From the NCBI GenBank assembly GCA_905479495.1, contig CAJQMR010000002.1, positions 434,001-498,000 of the forward strand: 64,000 bases of DNA, read 5' to 3'. Of this stretch, positions 35,991 through 43,325 are shown piece by piece (the first letter of the stretch is position 1; each line of letters opens with the position of its first letter). A program made the position numbers and the translations under genes. The notes beneath the pieces were generated by a model. The model ran no database searches, was not told where the DNA came from, and saw nothing but the letters and a program-made list of their open reading frames with translations. This DNA is from an uncultured Anaerolineae bacterium. Its GTDB lineage: Bacteria; Chloroflexota; Anaerolineae; Promineifilales; Promineifilaceae.

Positions 35991-36704
35991 TCAAATTGGT
36001 AATGACACATCCATGCGGCGCACATCATCTTTTTGTTTGTCGGGCTGCACGGAAACGACCAGCACGCTGATGTCGTCACGGGGACGGCCGTTATCCATCT
36101 CATTGGCCTCTGCCAGCAAACTGTCTGCCAACTGTCGAGCCGCAACAATCCCTTCCTCACAAATCATGCGCTGGGTGGCGGCGACAGGATCATAGCTGCC
36201 GTTGCCGCTCAGGCTGCCCGCGTGGCGCAGGCCATCAGTGAAGACGACCAGGATGGTGCCAGGCAAGATAGGAATTTCGGTAATGACAGGCTTGGTATTG
36301 CGGTGCACCCCAACGGCGCGAGACGGCTCATCGAGCAGATAAAGGCCGTCGGTTGCAGTGTAAACAATAACAGGCGAATCGTTGTTCCGCGAGACAACAA
36401 ACGTCTTGGTCTCCATGTCCACGGAGAGCATATTGAGCGTGGCGCTGACCTTGCCACCGCGATAGGTGTAGAGGTAGTCATGGGCGGCGCGGGCAGCCGC
36501 ACCATCCCGCACCCCTTCGCTAAGCAGCTGGATTGCTTTGCGGGCCACCAGGTTGCTAATCGCCTTGGCCGATTTGCCGCTGCGCTGACCATCAACCAGC
36601 ACAAAAGAAAGACCGCCGTGCGGCCGTTCGATCATCTCTAACGTATCACCACTCTCACTGGTGGCGTATTTACCAATTTTGGCAACGGCAAACTGTACTT
36701 CCAT
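35991..36704 (-). CDS. PP2C/SpoIIE-type serine/threonine phosphatase
   Basis: 237 residues from the ATG at 36704, 9 nt after TATAAT (36714-36719); the frame extends 26 codons further without a start signal. SpoIIE-like motifs: LSFVLVDGQRSGKSAKAISNLVARKAI (metal Asp), ILVVFTDGLRHAG (second metal Asp) and RPRDDISVLVVSV (third). Compared with PP2C, the DG-x-G-x-G motif reads DGQRSGKSA. There is no sensor domain, so it is a stand-alone phosphatase, perhaps acting on an anti-anti-sigma factor or Ser/Thr kinase elsewhere. Confidence 0.88.
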   Translation of the reverse strand: MEVQFAVAKIGKYATSESGDTLEMIERPHGGLSFVLVDGQRSGKSAKAISNLVARKAIQLLSEGVRDGAAARAAHDYLYTYRGGKVSATLNMLSVDMETKTFVVSRNNDSPVIVYTATDGLYLLDEPSRAVGVHRNTKPVITEIPILPGTILVVFTDGLRHAGSLSGNGSYDPVAATQRMICEEGIVAARQLADSLLAEANEMDNGRPRDDISVLVVSVQPDKQKDDVRRMDVSLPI

Positions 36705-36743
36705 GATGGGGTGATTATAACCGAGATGATGGGAATGGGGGGG

Positions 36744-36842
36744 ATTATCCGCAGATTGCGCAGATTTGCGCAGAGTGCGCACAGATTTTTAATCTGCGAA
36801 ATGGTTCGGCTGCGCTCACCACAAGCCTGTGTAATCTGTGGA
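36744..36842. repeat. Dispersed GCGCAGATT / CTGTGTAATCTGTGG repeats
   Basis: Tandem and inverted copies of GCAGATT-type and ATCTGTG-type units fill the gap between the cupredoxin and phosphatase genes. Related CTGTGT units lie inside the DUF2723 gene at about 33008-33045. Confidence 0.6.
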
Positions 36843-36858
36843 TTTTCAGAAGCGTGGC

Positions 36859-37299
36859 TTATGGTTCCACAACTAGCGTAGCAATCATGCCTGCCTCACG
36901 ATGACCAGGAACACTGCAATAAATGGTGTAGGTGCCGGGTTCTGGAGTGGTAAATTGGGTGGTTACCTGGTTATTGGCGGGCATCTGGATATGCAGATTG
37001 AGTTCGTCGATGTCGAAGCTGTGGGCGTAGGTATCATAGTTTTCCAGTTGTAGGGTGATTTCTTGTCCGGCCTGCACGCGCAGTTCGGTCTGGCCGAAGC
37101 GCATCGCTTTGGTGGTGTAGGTGAGGGTGTTGTGTTGGGTGGATACGGCCGTTTCCCCCCGGTTCACCAAGCCATTCAGCAGCCCCATCCGACTAATCAC
37201 GGCACCAAACAGCAGCAAACAAACCAAAATGCCTAAGCCCATGCCGCCGGTGCTGAGCCAATTACTTTCTTTTCCCTGTACAGGTGTTGTTACTCGCAT
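36859..37299 (-). CDS. Membrane-anchored cupredoxin (type I copper protein)
   Basis: 146 residues from the ATG at 37299 with AAGGA upstream. An N-terminal helix (GMGLGILVCLLLFGAVISRMGLL) anchors it; the rest is extracytoplasmic. The cupredoxin fold closes with the copper site: His in YAHSFDIDEL, and Cys, His and Met in YCSVPGHREAGM, the C-x4-H-x4-M spacing of plastocyanin/nitrosocyanin-like proteins. It is a likely soluble-domain electron carrier, possibly for an oxidase or for the c-type cytochrome at 18891. The next gene downstream is not electron-transfer related. Confidence 0.88.
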   Translation of the reverse strand: MRVTTPVQGKESNWLSTGGMGLGILVCLLLFGAVISRMGLLNGLVNRGETAVSTQHNTLTYTTKAMRFGQTELRVQAGQEITLQLENYDTYAHSFDIDELNLHIQMPANNQVTTQFTTPEPGTYTIYCSVPGHREAGMIATLVVEP

Positions 37300-37351
37300 C
37301 ACAATACGTCCTTTTTTGAATTGAGAGAAGTAGGGATTTGGTAGGTTGAAA

Positions 37352-37440
37352 AATCTTGACGCAAAGGTGCAAAGAGGCAAAGAAGATCAAGATTCTCTCT
37401 TTGCAACTTCTGATTCTTTGCGTTCTTTGCGTCAAATAGG
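37352..37440. repeat. Dispersed GCAAAGG / CTTTGCG repeats
   Basis: Units like ACGCAAAGGTGCAAAGAGG are followed by complementary TCTTTGCGTTCTTTGCG, a hairpin-forming dispersed repeat in the gap between the cupredoxin and the next membrane protein. A sister copy sits inside the DUF2723 gene near 32978, and a related AAAGGAACAAAGG pair at 29703-29762. Confidence 0.6.
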
Positions 37441-37503
37441 TTCATTTTTTGATCGATGGAGGTTACAGAAGTTCAATCTCTAACCTCCAATCTTTCCCCC
37501 TAA

Positions 37504-37917
37504 TTAATCACCAGTTGCCACGGACACAACGCCGTCTTCTTCAGTTTCTGTCTGAGCGCCGCGAGCCATGGCAAACACCATACCAGATACGATGCCGATA
37601 AAAGGGGCATTCAGCGCGTGAAACGCCGAGATGAAGGGCAAGCCATTGCGCCGTGCTTCCATGAGGAAGGGTTGCAGCAGAATCAGAAAGAACAAGAAAG
37701 CGGTACGGCCGATGACTGCCTTGGGCAATTTAGCCACTGCTGCGGCAATCAGCGCCAGTAAAGAGGCCAGCAGCAGGCTGAGGCCAAAGAAGACGTGGGC
37801 ATCGGGCGTGTTAACAATGCCAGAATGCCAGACCCCGGCTAAAAACATCTGGACAAATACGCCCAACGCAATAAATCCTGCCAAACCTTTGTGAATACGA
37901 GCCAATGTTGTGTTCAT
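37504..37917 (-). CDS. Four-helix membrane protein, DUF6220-like
   Basis: 137 residues from the ATG at 37917, five nt after GGAGGA; an ATG four codons earlier overlaps that site. Four helices (GLAGFIALGVFVQMFLAGVW, AHVFFGLSLLLASLLALIAAAVA, TAFLFFLILLQPFLM, LNAPFIGIVSGMVFAMA) carry His residues at helix ends (RIHKG, WHSG, AHVFFG, FHALNAP). This pattern resembles DUF6220 and heme-binding four-helix bundles. From memory the DUF6220 match is tentative. It may belong with the cupredoxin gene downstream. Confidence 0.7.
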   Translation of the reverse strand: MNTTLARIHKGLAGFIALGVFVQMFLAGVWHSGIVNTPDAHVFFGLSLLLASLLALIAAAVAKLPKAVIGRTAFLFFLILLQPFLMEARRNGLPFISAFHALNAPFIGIVSGMVFAMARGAQTETEEDGVVSVATGD

Positions 37918-38052
37918 GTTTTCCTCCATAACTTTGATAATGTTCGGCTAAATTGCCGATAGGTTTATTTTTTGAATCCTGAATTTTTTGTGTGCTGGTA
38001 CGATTAAAAAATGTGACGGTGACACAAACGTGACACGGCAGATACGCTAAAT

Positions 38053-38274
38053 TTACAAACTTTCAGGCGTGGGTTTGTTCTCGGTATCTGCCCTAGAGCC
38101 GCCTGCCTGAATTGTTTCCCCAGTTTTCTCTGCTAAAAAGGTGACCAGGTCTGCCAGGGTGGCAAAGCCAGCCCGTTCGCCACTGTTGGGATTTTCCAGC
38201 GTGGCCCGCCAGGAGCCATCTTGCTTTTCGCGCCAGAGCCGCAGCAGATAGGCCATATACTCTCGCTTTGCCAT
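38053..38274 (-). CDS. Small SARP-associated protein, paralogue of 14847-15080
   Basis: 73 residues from the ATG at 38274 with AGGGG 7 nt upstream; the longer frame to 38316 has no ribosome site. The core (YMAYLLRLWREKQDGSWRATLENPNSGERAGFATLADLVTFLAEK) matches the small protein beside the first SARP gene, including L-W-R-E and W-R-A. It lies 1 kb from the second SARP gene with one membrane-protein gene between. A 36-bp element with CTTTA boxes starts 47 bp upstream and recurs just before the SARP start. I infer that the regulator controls or senses this protein. Confidence 0.7.
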   Translation of the reverse strand: MAKREYMAYLLRLWREKQDGSWRATLENPNSGERAGFATLADLVTFLAEKTGETIQAGGSRADTENKPTPESL

Positions 38275-38320
38275 CAGATTTCCCCTAAATGGTGGTGAAC
38301 TGTTTACACTGTACAAGATG

Positions 38321-38356
38321 ACTCTTTAGGAACTCTTTATTTTGCTTTAGGTGCAA
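38321..38356 (+). promoter_or_regulatory. Putative SARP operator, copy 1
   Basis: ACTCTTTAGGA-ACTCTTTATTT: two ACTCTTTA units exactly 11 bp apart, and a third CTTTA ten bp on. About 30 of 36 bases match copy 2 at 39203-39238. SARP regulators are known to bind direct heptamer repeats with 11-bp spacing. Confidence 0.5.
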
Positions 38357-38369
38357 TAAAGGGTGTGTT

Positions 38370-39104
38370 TTATGCAGCGCTGCCGGTTTGGCGCAGCAGT
38401 ACCACCCCGGCGGCAATCATCCAGCCCATGCCCACGGGCAAGATGATAAAGCTGTAGGCTGCCATGCCAGGAAGGTAGAGGAAGGCCACGGAGAGGACGC
38501 CAACAACGCCTGCCAGACCCCCAAACCGTAACAGCCAGGTGGGAACCCATTCGCCGTGCCCAGCCAGAGAAAGGAACAGGGGTCCGATACCAATGATGAG
38601 GGCCGTGGCCAGATCATCGGCGCGTGCCCCAATCCAGCCCACGACGTTTGCCAGGGAAACGGCCGTTGCCGAAGAATCTCCCCCCAGCTGCACCACCAGT
38701 GCCAGCATAGCCACATAGGCTACAAGCACCAGCGGAACGGCCGTTTGAAAACAAACTTGTGCTATTCGGGCCAACGGCCGTCGCTGGGTACACAGGGCGG
38801 CCAACATCGATCCGGCCACGCCGAGGATGAGGACACCGAGAATCCAAACACTGAGATTGGCTACAAGCTGACCCTTTACTGCCTCAATAGCCACCAGATA
38901 CCTCGCCATATCGCCGCTGTCCAGCGCCGCCCATAAATCTGTTCCCGAAGTGCCCCATAGGGCTGCCCCAACGAGCATGGTGACGGTGCCAGCAATGGCC
39001 GTGTAGCCACCTAGCCGGGCCGTTGACCGGCTGGCTGTTTGCTCCACACCTTGCAGCGCTTCTTTGCGTTGTACATTCCCTTCTTGAGCTATTTGAATTG
39101 ACAT
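38370..39104 (-). CDS. Polytopic membrane protein
   Basis: 244 residues; GGAGG precedes the ATG. A hydrophilic N-terminus of about 30 residues is followed by six helices (TAIAGTVTMLVGAALWG, LVANLSVWILGVLILGVAGSMLAAL, AVPLVLVAYVAMLALVVQL, LATALIIGIGPLFLSLAG, GLAGVVGVLSVAFLYLPGM, YSFIILPVGMGWMIAAGVVLL). No catalytic motif is seen; the layout resembles DUF4386-type membrane proteins. It starts back to back with the SARP leader (28 nt) and is followed by the small SARP-associated gene, so it may be a target of that regulator. Confidence 0.75.
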   Translation of the reverse strand: MSIQIAQEGNVQRKEALQGVEQTASRSTARLGGYTAIAGTVTMLVGAALWGTSGTDLWAALDSGDMARYLVAIEAVKGQLVANLSVWILGVLILGVAGSMLAALCTQRRPLARIAQVCFQTAVPLVLVAYVAMLALVVQLGGDSSATAVSLANVVGWIGARADDLATALIIGIGPLFLSLAGHGEWVPTWLLRFGGLAGVVGVLSVAFLYLPGMAAYSFIILPVGMGWMIAAGVVLLRQTGSAA

Positions 39105-39145
39105 TCTTTTACCTCCTGCGGTTTATCTGATTTGGGTACTTCTGT

Positions 39146-39151
39146 TATAAT
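39146..39151 (+). promoter_or_regulatory. -10 box upstream of the second SARP gene
   Basis: TATAAT about 90 nt before the SARP ATG at 39240. No clear -35 at 17 nt. If used, the operator-like element at 39203-39238 lies in the transcribed leader. Confidence 0.35.
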
Positions 39152-39202
39152 GATTTCGCTTGGAAATCCTGTTGTGATTAATGGCGAACAGCTTAGCAAG
39201 AC

Positions 39203-39238
39203 ACCCTTTAGAAACTCTTTATTTTTCCTTACTTGCAA
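39203..39238 (+). promoter_or_regulatory. Putative SARP operator, copy 2
   Basis: ACCCTTTAGAA-ACTCTTTATTT followed by CCTTA: CTTTA boxes at 39206, 39217 and 39227 (spacings 11 and 10), ending two bases before the ATG. It is the sister of 38321-38356 in the same orientation. The position suggests autoregulation. Confidence 0.5.
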
Positions 39239-39239
39239 A

Positions 39240-42200
39240 ATGAATCAGCCCGAATTGACAATTTCATTGCTGGGGGGGCTGGAAATTTCTCAAAAAGGAA
39301 TGGCCGTTACTGGATTTGCTTCTCGTAAAGCGGACGCCCTCTTTGTCTATCTTGCCTGTAACCCGCGCCTGCACCCCCGCGAAATCATCGCCACCCTCTT
39401 CTGGCCGGATAAGGACCAGACCCGCGCCTTGGCCAACCTCAGCGTCATTCTCTCCAGCCTGCGCAAGCAGTTGGGCGATTACCTGCTGGCCGACCGGCAT
39501 ACCGTGGCTTTTAACCATGAGATGAATTATCGGCTGGATGTGGTTGAATTTGAGCAAGCGATTAAGCAAGCTCAGATGCGGCAGCAGGCTGGCAAACTCA
39601 CCCGGACCGTGGCGGCGCAGCTGGATACGGCCGTTTCCCATTACAAAGGCGACTTCCTGGCCGGATTCAACGTTCGTGGGGTGCCGGAGTTTGAAGCGTG
39701 GGTGCTGCTGGAGCAGGAACGCCTGCGCCAGCTTATGCTGGACGCCCTCTCTGACCTGATCACCTTCCACCAGCAGCGCAGCCAGTTTGCCGATGGCATA
39801 CGCCATGCCCAGCAGCTGCTGGCCCTCGATCCGCTGCAAGAAGAAACCCATCGCCAGTTGATGATGCTTTACGCACTGGACAACCAGCGTCCCGCCGCTC
39901 TGGCCCAATACGACCAATGCGCCGCCATTCTTGATGCAGAACTTGGCGTCGAGCCGGACGAGGAGACGGTGACGCTGTATGAGCAAATAAAAGATGACAG
40001 GCTGACAAGCCCAGAGGATGTCACCTTGTCACGGGGTCACCCGGTCACCTTGTCACAAAAACACAACCTACCCGCACCAGCCACCTCCTTCATCGGCCGG
40101 GAAAATGAATTGGCGCAGATTGAAAGCTGGTTGGCAGAGCCAAACGGCCGTCTCCTCACCATCATCGGGCCAGGAGGCATGGGCAAGACACGGCTGGCGC
40201 AAGAAGCGGCCCGAAGGCAGCTGGGTGAATTTGCCGATGGCGTTTGGTTTATCTCTTTGGTTTCTCTACACGATTTGACAGGCCTGGCAACGGCCGTTGC
40301 TGAAGCAGTGGGCCTTTCCCTTGCGGGTAAAGATGACATCCCTAGCCAGCTGCTTAACCAACTCGAACCGCTAGAAATGCTGCTGCTGCTGGACAATCTG
40401 GAACATCTGCTCAATGATGATTTGCGCGACTTTCTCAGCCAGCTTAGCCAAACTGCGCCTGAATTGCGCCTCATCTGTACCAGCCGTGAGCGGCTGCGCC
40501 TGCAAGCAGAGCATTTGCTGGAGTTGAGAGGGTTGCCCTTTCCAATAATCAGTGATCAGTATTCGGTAATCAGTGACCAGAATGCCGACAATCGTTCACC
40601 GATTACGGATGACCGATTACCGTTCACCGATTACCCTGCTGTAACCCTTTTTGCTAACCGCGTCCAGCGCATCCAGCCCAATTTTGATCTGGCGCAGCAG
40701 GAAACGGCCGTTACTGAATTATGTCAACTTGTGGGCGGGCTGCCCCTGGCCTTGGAACTGGCCGCTACCTGGACGCGTGTTTTAAGCGTGGCCGAAATTG
40801 TGGCCGAAATCCAGCGCGAGCTCGCTGCGCTCACCACCACCTTACACGATGTGCCGGAACGCCATCGCAGCTTACGCGCCGTCATTGAATCTTCGTGGCA
40901 GATGTTGCCCGTTGCCGAGCAGGCACTATTTCGTCAATTGGCTGTTTTTCGGGGCGGTTTTACGCGGGCGGCGGCGCAGCAAGTTGCCAACGCCAGCCCA
41001 CCGCAGCTCATGTCTCTGGTGGATCGCTCCTTCCTGCGGCTGGATGAAGACCAACGTTTTCGTCGCCATCCCCTGCTGCTGCAATTTGCTCAGGAGCAGC
41101 TCGCTGCCAAGCCCGACGAAAATAGGCAGGTGGCCGCTGCCCAGGCCCGCTTTTTTGCTGCGTTTGTGCAGCAGCGGGAGCCTGCCCTAAAAGGCACAGA
41201 CGCCCCACAAACGTTAGCCGCCCTGTCGGCCGATTTAGAAAATATTCGTGTGGCCTGGCAGTGGGGTCTGGCGCAATTGGATACGGCCGTTTTGGATCAG
41301 TTGGTGGCGGGCATTGCGCGTTTCTTTGGTGACCGCAGCCGCTTTTTGGAGGGAACGGCCCTGTTCGAGCACAGCTTGAAGGTTATTACCGACCAGCCAT
41401 CTACCCCGGACTTGGAACCGATCCTGGCAAAGATTCAGGTGGAATTGGGGCGCTTCTGGCATGAAAACGGCCGTTTTGCCGAAGCCGAAGCCATCCTCAG
41501 GCAGGCCAATCGCCTGACCAGTCAATATCAGTTAACCGATGCCCGCATTGATTGCTTGCGGCAGCTAGGTGTTGTGACAGACGACCAGGGCAACCGCCAG
41601 GCTGCTCACGGCTATTTAGAAGAAGCCCTTCAGCTTTGTCGAGAAGCGGGTGACCCTGACCAAATCCCACCAATCCTGAACGCCTTGGGCAACCTCTGCG
41701 TCAGCGATGGTGATTATGATCAGGCGCTGGTTTACTTCAACGAGGCGCTGACATTGGTTGAGGCGGCAGGCAACACGCTGCGCGTAGCTATTTTGCACAA
41801 CAACATTGCCATTATTGCCAGCCGTCGAGAAAATTACCGGGAGGCGATTCGCCAATGGCAGCTGGCCCTGACTAATTTTGAGGAATTAGCGCATGATATT
41901 GGTCAGGCCAATGCCAATCATAACATTGCCACAGCTTTTATTGGCCTGGAACAGTATGACGAGGCCTTAACCTATATTGAGGCAGCAATGGCGGTTCACC
42001 ACAGGATTGGCCACCGTCGAGGGTTGGTAGGTGGACTCTCTGTCATAGGCACGATTTACCGCAAGCTGGGGCAGCGCCAAAAAGCACGCCGCTACCTATA
42101 CGATTCGCTGCTGATGGCGCGGGAAGTGGGCGTTATTTGGTCAGCCATTGCCACATTGGTTGAGATGGCTGAACTGGAAATGAGTTATGGTCATGCTGAA

Positions 42201-42383
42201 CAGTCAGCGCGGCTGCTGGCTTTTGCTGCTGGACATGAAGCACCGGAAGCCACGACTCGGGAGAAGGCCCAAACTTTATTGGCGGAACTGCAAGCGGAGC
42301 TTCCCCCTGAATTGATGGCGGTGGTGGAAACGGCCGTTGCCGGCCTCACCCTCGATGAAATGATTGCCCAGTTGGGTACGTGA
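39240..42383 (+). CDS. SARP-family regulator with NB-ARC ATPase and TPR domains (second copy)
   Basis: 1047 residues from MNQPELTISLLGG; the frame extends to 39132 over the operator-like element, which argues against a longer start. Winged-helix DNA-binding domain (ALFVYLACN..LANLSVILSSLRKQL), bacterial transcriptional activation domain to about 245, NB-ARC with Walker A GPGGMGKT (about 309) and Walker B LLLLDNLEHLL, LPLALELAATW, then TPRs. Its linker (40008-40065, read as EDVTLSRGHPVTLSQKHN) and the segment 40547-40640 (SDQYSVISDQNADN) are dispersed repeats translated in frame. It is a paralogue of 11363-14758 and likely controls the small protein and membrane protein beside it. Confidence 0.9.
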   Translation: MNQPELTISLLGGLEISQKGMAVTGFASRKADALFVYLACNPRLHPREIIATLFWPDKDQTRALANLSVILSSLRKQLGDYLLADRHTVAFNHEMNYRLDVVEFEQAIKQAQMRQQAGKLTRTVAAQLDTAVSHYKGDFLAGFNVRGVPEFEAWVLLEQERLRQLMLDALSDLITFHQQRSQFADGIRHAQQLLALDPLQEETHRQLMMLYALDNQRPAALAQYDQCAAILDAELGVEPDEETVTLYEQIKDDRLTSPEDVTLSRGHPVTLSQKHNLPAPATSFIGRENELAQIESWLAEPNGRLLTIIGPGGMGKTRLAQEAARRQLGEFADGVWFISLVSLHDLTGLATAVAEAVGLSLAGKDDIPSQLLNQLEPLEMLLLLDNLEHLLNDDLRDFLSQLSQTAPELRLICTSRERLRLQAEHLLELRGLPFPIISDQYSVISDQNADNRSPITDDRLPFTDYPAVTLFANRVQRIQPNFDLAQQETAVTELCQLVGGLPLALELAATWTRVLSVAEIVAEIQRELAALTTTLHDVPERHRSLRAVIESSWQMLPVAEQALFRQLAVFRGGFTRAAAQQVANASPPQLMSLVDRSFLRLDEDQRFRRHPLLLQFAQEQLAAKPDENRQVAAAQARFFAAFVQQREPALKGTDAPQTLAALSADLENIRVAWQWGLAQLDTAVLDQLVAGIARFFGDRSRFLEGTALFEHSLKVITDQPSTPDLEPILAKIQVELGRFWHENGRFAEAEAILRQANRLTSQYQLTDARIDCLRQLGVVTDDQGNRQAAHGYLEEALQLCREAGDPDQIPPILNALGNLCVSDGDYDQALVYFNEALTLVEAAGNTLRVAILHNNIAIIASRRENYREAIRQWQLALTNFEELAHDIGQANANHNIATAFIGLEQYDEALTYIEAAMAVHHRIGHRRGLVGGLSVIGTIYRKLGQRQKARRYLYDSLLMAREVGVIWSAIATLVEMAELEMSYGHAEQSARLLAFAAGHEAPEATTREKAQTLLAELQAELPPELMAVVETAVAGLTLDEMIAQLGT

Positions 42384-42402
42384 GAAACGAAAAGGCGCAC
42401 AG

Positions 42403-42810
42403 ATGACAGGTTATTCAGGCACCCCACTCGTTAAAAAATTAGGTATCAAACCTGGCTTCCTACTCTATGCCAAAAACCCGCCGGCAAACTATGAAGAATT
42501 GATTGCGCCACTGCCAGAAAAGGTGAAAATTCTTCGGCGTCTATCAAAAGAGTTGGACATCATTCACTTTTTCACCACCAGCCGGGTGAAAATAACCAAC
42601 AACATTGGAACATACATGGGCCACATCAAGCAGGATGGCATGATTTGGATCTCCTGGCCGAAAAAAGCGTCTAAAGTGCCCACCGATGTGACTGAAGATG
42701 TGATTCGCGAAATTATTTTGCCGCTGGGACTGGTTGATGTAAAAGTGTGCGCGGTCGATGCGACCTGGTCTGGCCTCAAGCTGGTCATTCGTAAAGAGAA
42801 CAGACGCTAG
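42403..42810 (+). CDS. DUF3052 family protein
   Basis: 135 residues from the ATG at 42403 with AAGG upstream. The pattern LVKKLGIKPGFLLYAKNPP, MIWISWPKKASKVPTDVTEDVIREIILPLGLVDVKVCAVDATWSGLKLVIRK is the DUF3052 signature; the last segment is nearly invariant in the family. The fold is predicted to be methyltransferase-derived without a SAM motif. The function is unknown. It follows the SARP gene by 20 nt and precedes the next gene by 10 nt, so the three form one plus-strand transcript. Confidence 0.9.
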   Translation: MTGYSGTPLVKKLGIKPGFLLYAKNPPANYEELIAPLPEKVKILRRLSKELDIIHFFTTSRVKITNNIGTYMGHIKQDGMIWISWPKKASKVPTDVTEDVIREIILPLGLVDVKVCAVDATWSGLKLVIRKENRR

Positions 42811-42819
42811 ATATTTATC

Positions 42820-43260
42820 ATGGACATTGCCTTCAACAAACCGCTGGACTACCAAACGCTGCACGCTTTTTTGCAGGAGCAACTGCCTGACAGTAAATTT
42901 TTCTTGCTGTACGAAGGGCGAAATGAGTGGGCTAACGTGCCGGCCGGGCAAGCGATTTTTCAATATTTAGTAGACAGTGAAAAGCCGGGACAGTTCAAAT
43001 ATGGCCTGTCTGTTTTTGCTGACCATGCGCAGCCACTGCACTTCATTGAGCGTTTGGCTCACGCTTTGGCCCAAACATTCCATTGCCGCGCCCTCTGCGA
43101 CGCCTCTCGCGTGGTGTTGAAAGAGAAAAATGTTTATTATTCGCTGCTGTTTGAAGATGGGCAAGTGTATCTGGTGGATGATTTTGATTTCGAAGAAAGT
43201 GGCGAAGTGACCAAAATTGTAGTGCTCAACTACAAACTTCCCTCCAACAAACATAACTGA
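42820..43260 (+). CDS. Hypothetical protein downstream of DUF3052
   Basis: 146 residues, ten nt after the DUF3052 stop with no clear ribosome site, so probably translationally coupled. It is acidic and aromatic with an alpha/beta pattern (DYQTLHAFLQEQLPDSKFFLLYEGR, FKYGLSVFADHAQPLHFIERLAHALAQTFHCRALCD, YYSLLFEDGQVYLVDDFDFEESGEVTKIVVLNYKLP). The layout is reminiscent of immunity or Imm-type small proteins but I find no match. No membrane segment. Function unknown. Confidence 0.7.
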   Translation: MDIAFNKPLDYQTLHAFLQEQLPDSKFFLLYEGRNEWANVPAGQAIFQYLVDSEKPGQFKYGLSVFADHAQPLHFIERLAHALAQTFHCRALCDASRVVLKEKNVYYSLLFEDGQVYLVDDFDFEESGEVTKIVVLNYKLPSNKHN

Positions 43261-43272
43261 ACTAAAAGCAAA

Positions 43273-43302
43273 AACGCTCTTCCCGATTCCGAGAAGAGCG
43301 TT
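43273..43302 (-). terminator. Intrinsic terminator of the nucleotidyl cyclase gene
   Basis: AACGCTCTTC (43273-43282) and GAAGAGCGTT (43293-43302), 10-bp stem. On the minus strand the stem is followed by TTTGCTTTTAG. On the plus strand there is no T-run, so it serves mainly the minus gene. Confidence 0.8.
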
Positions 43303-43325
43303 CAAAAACCTTATGATCGACTTTG

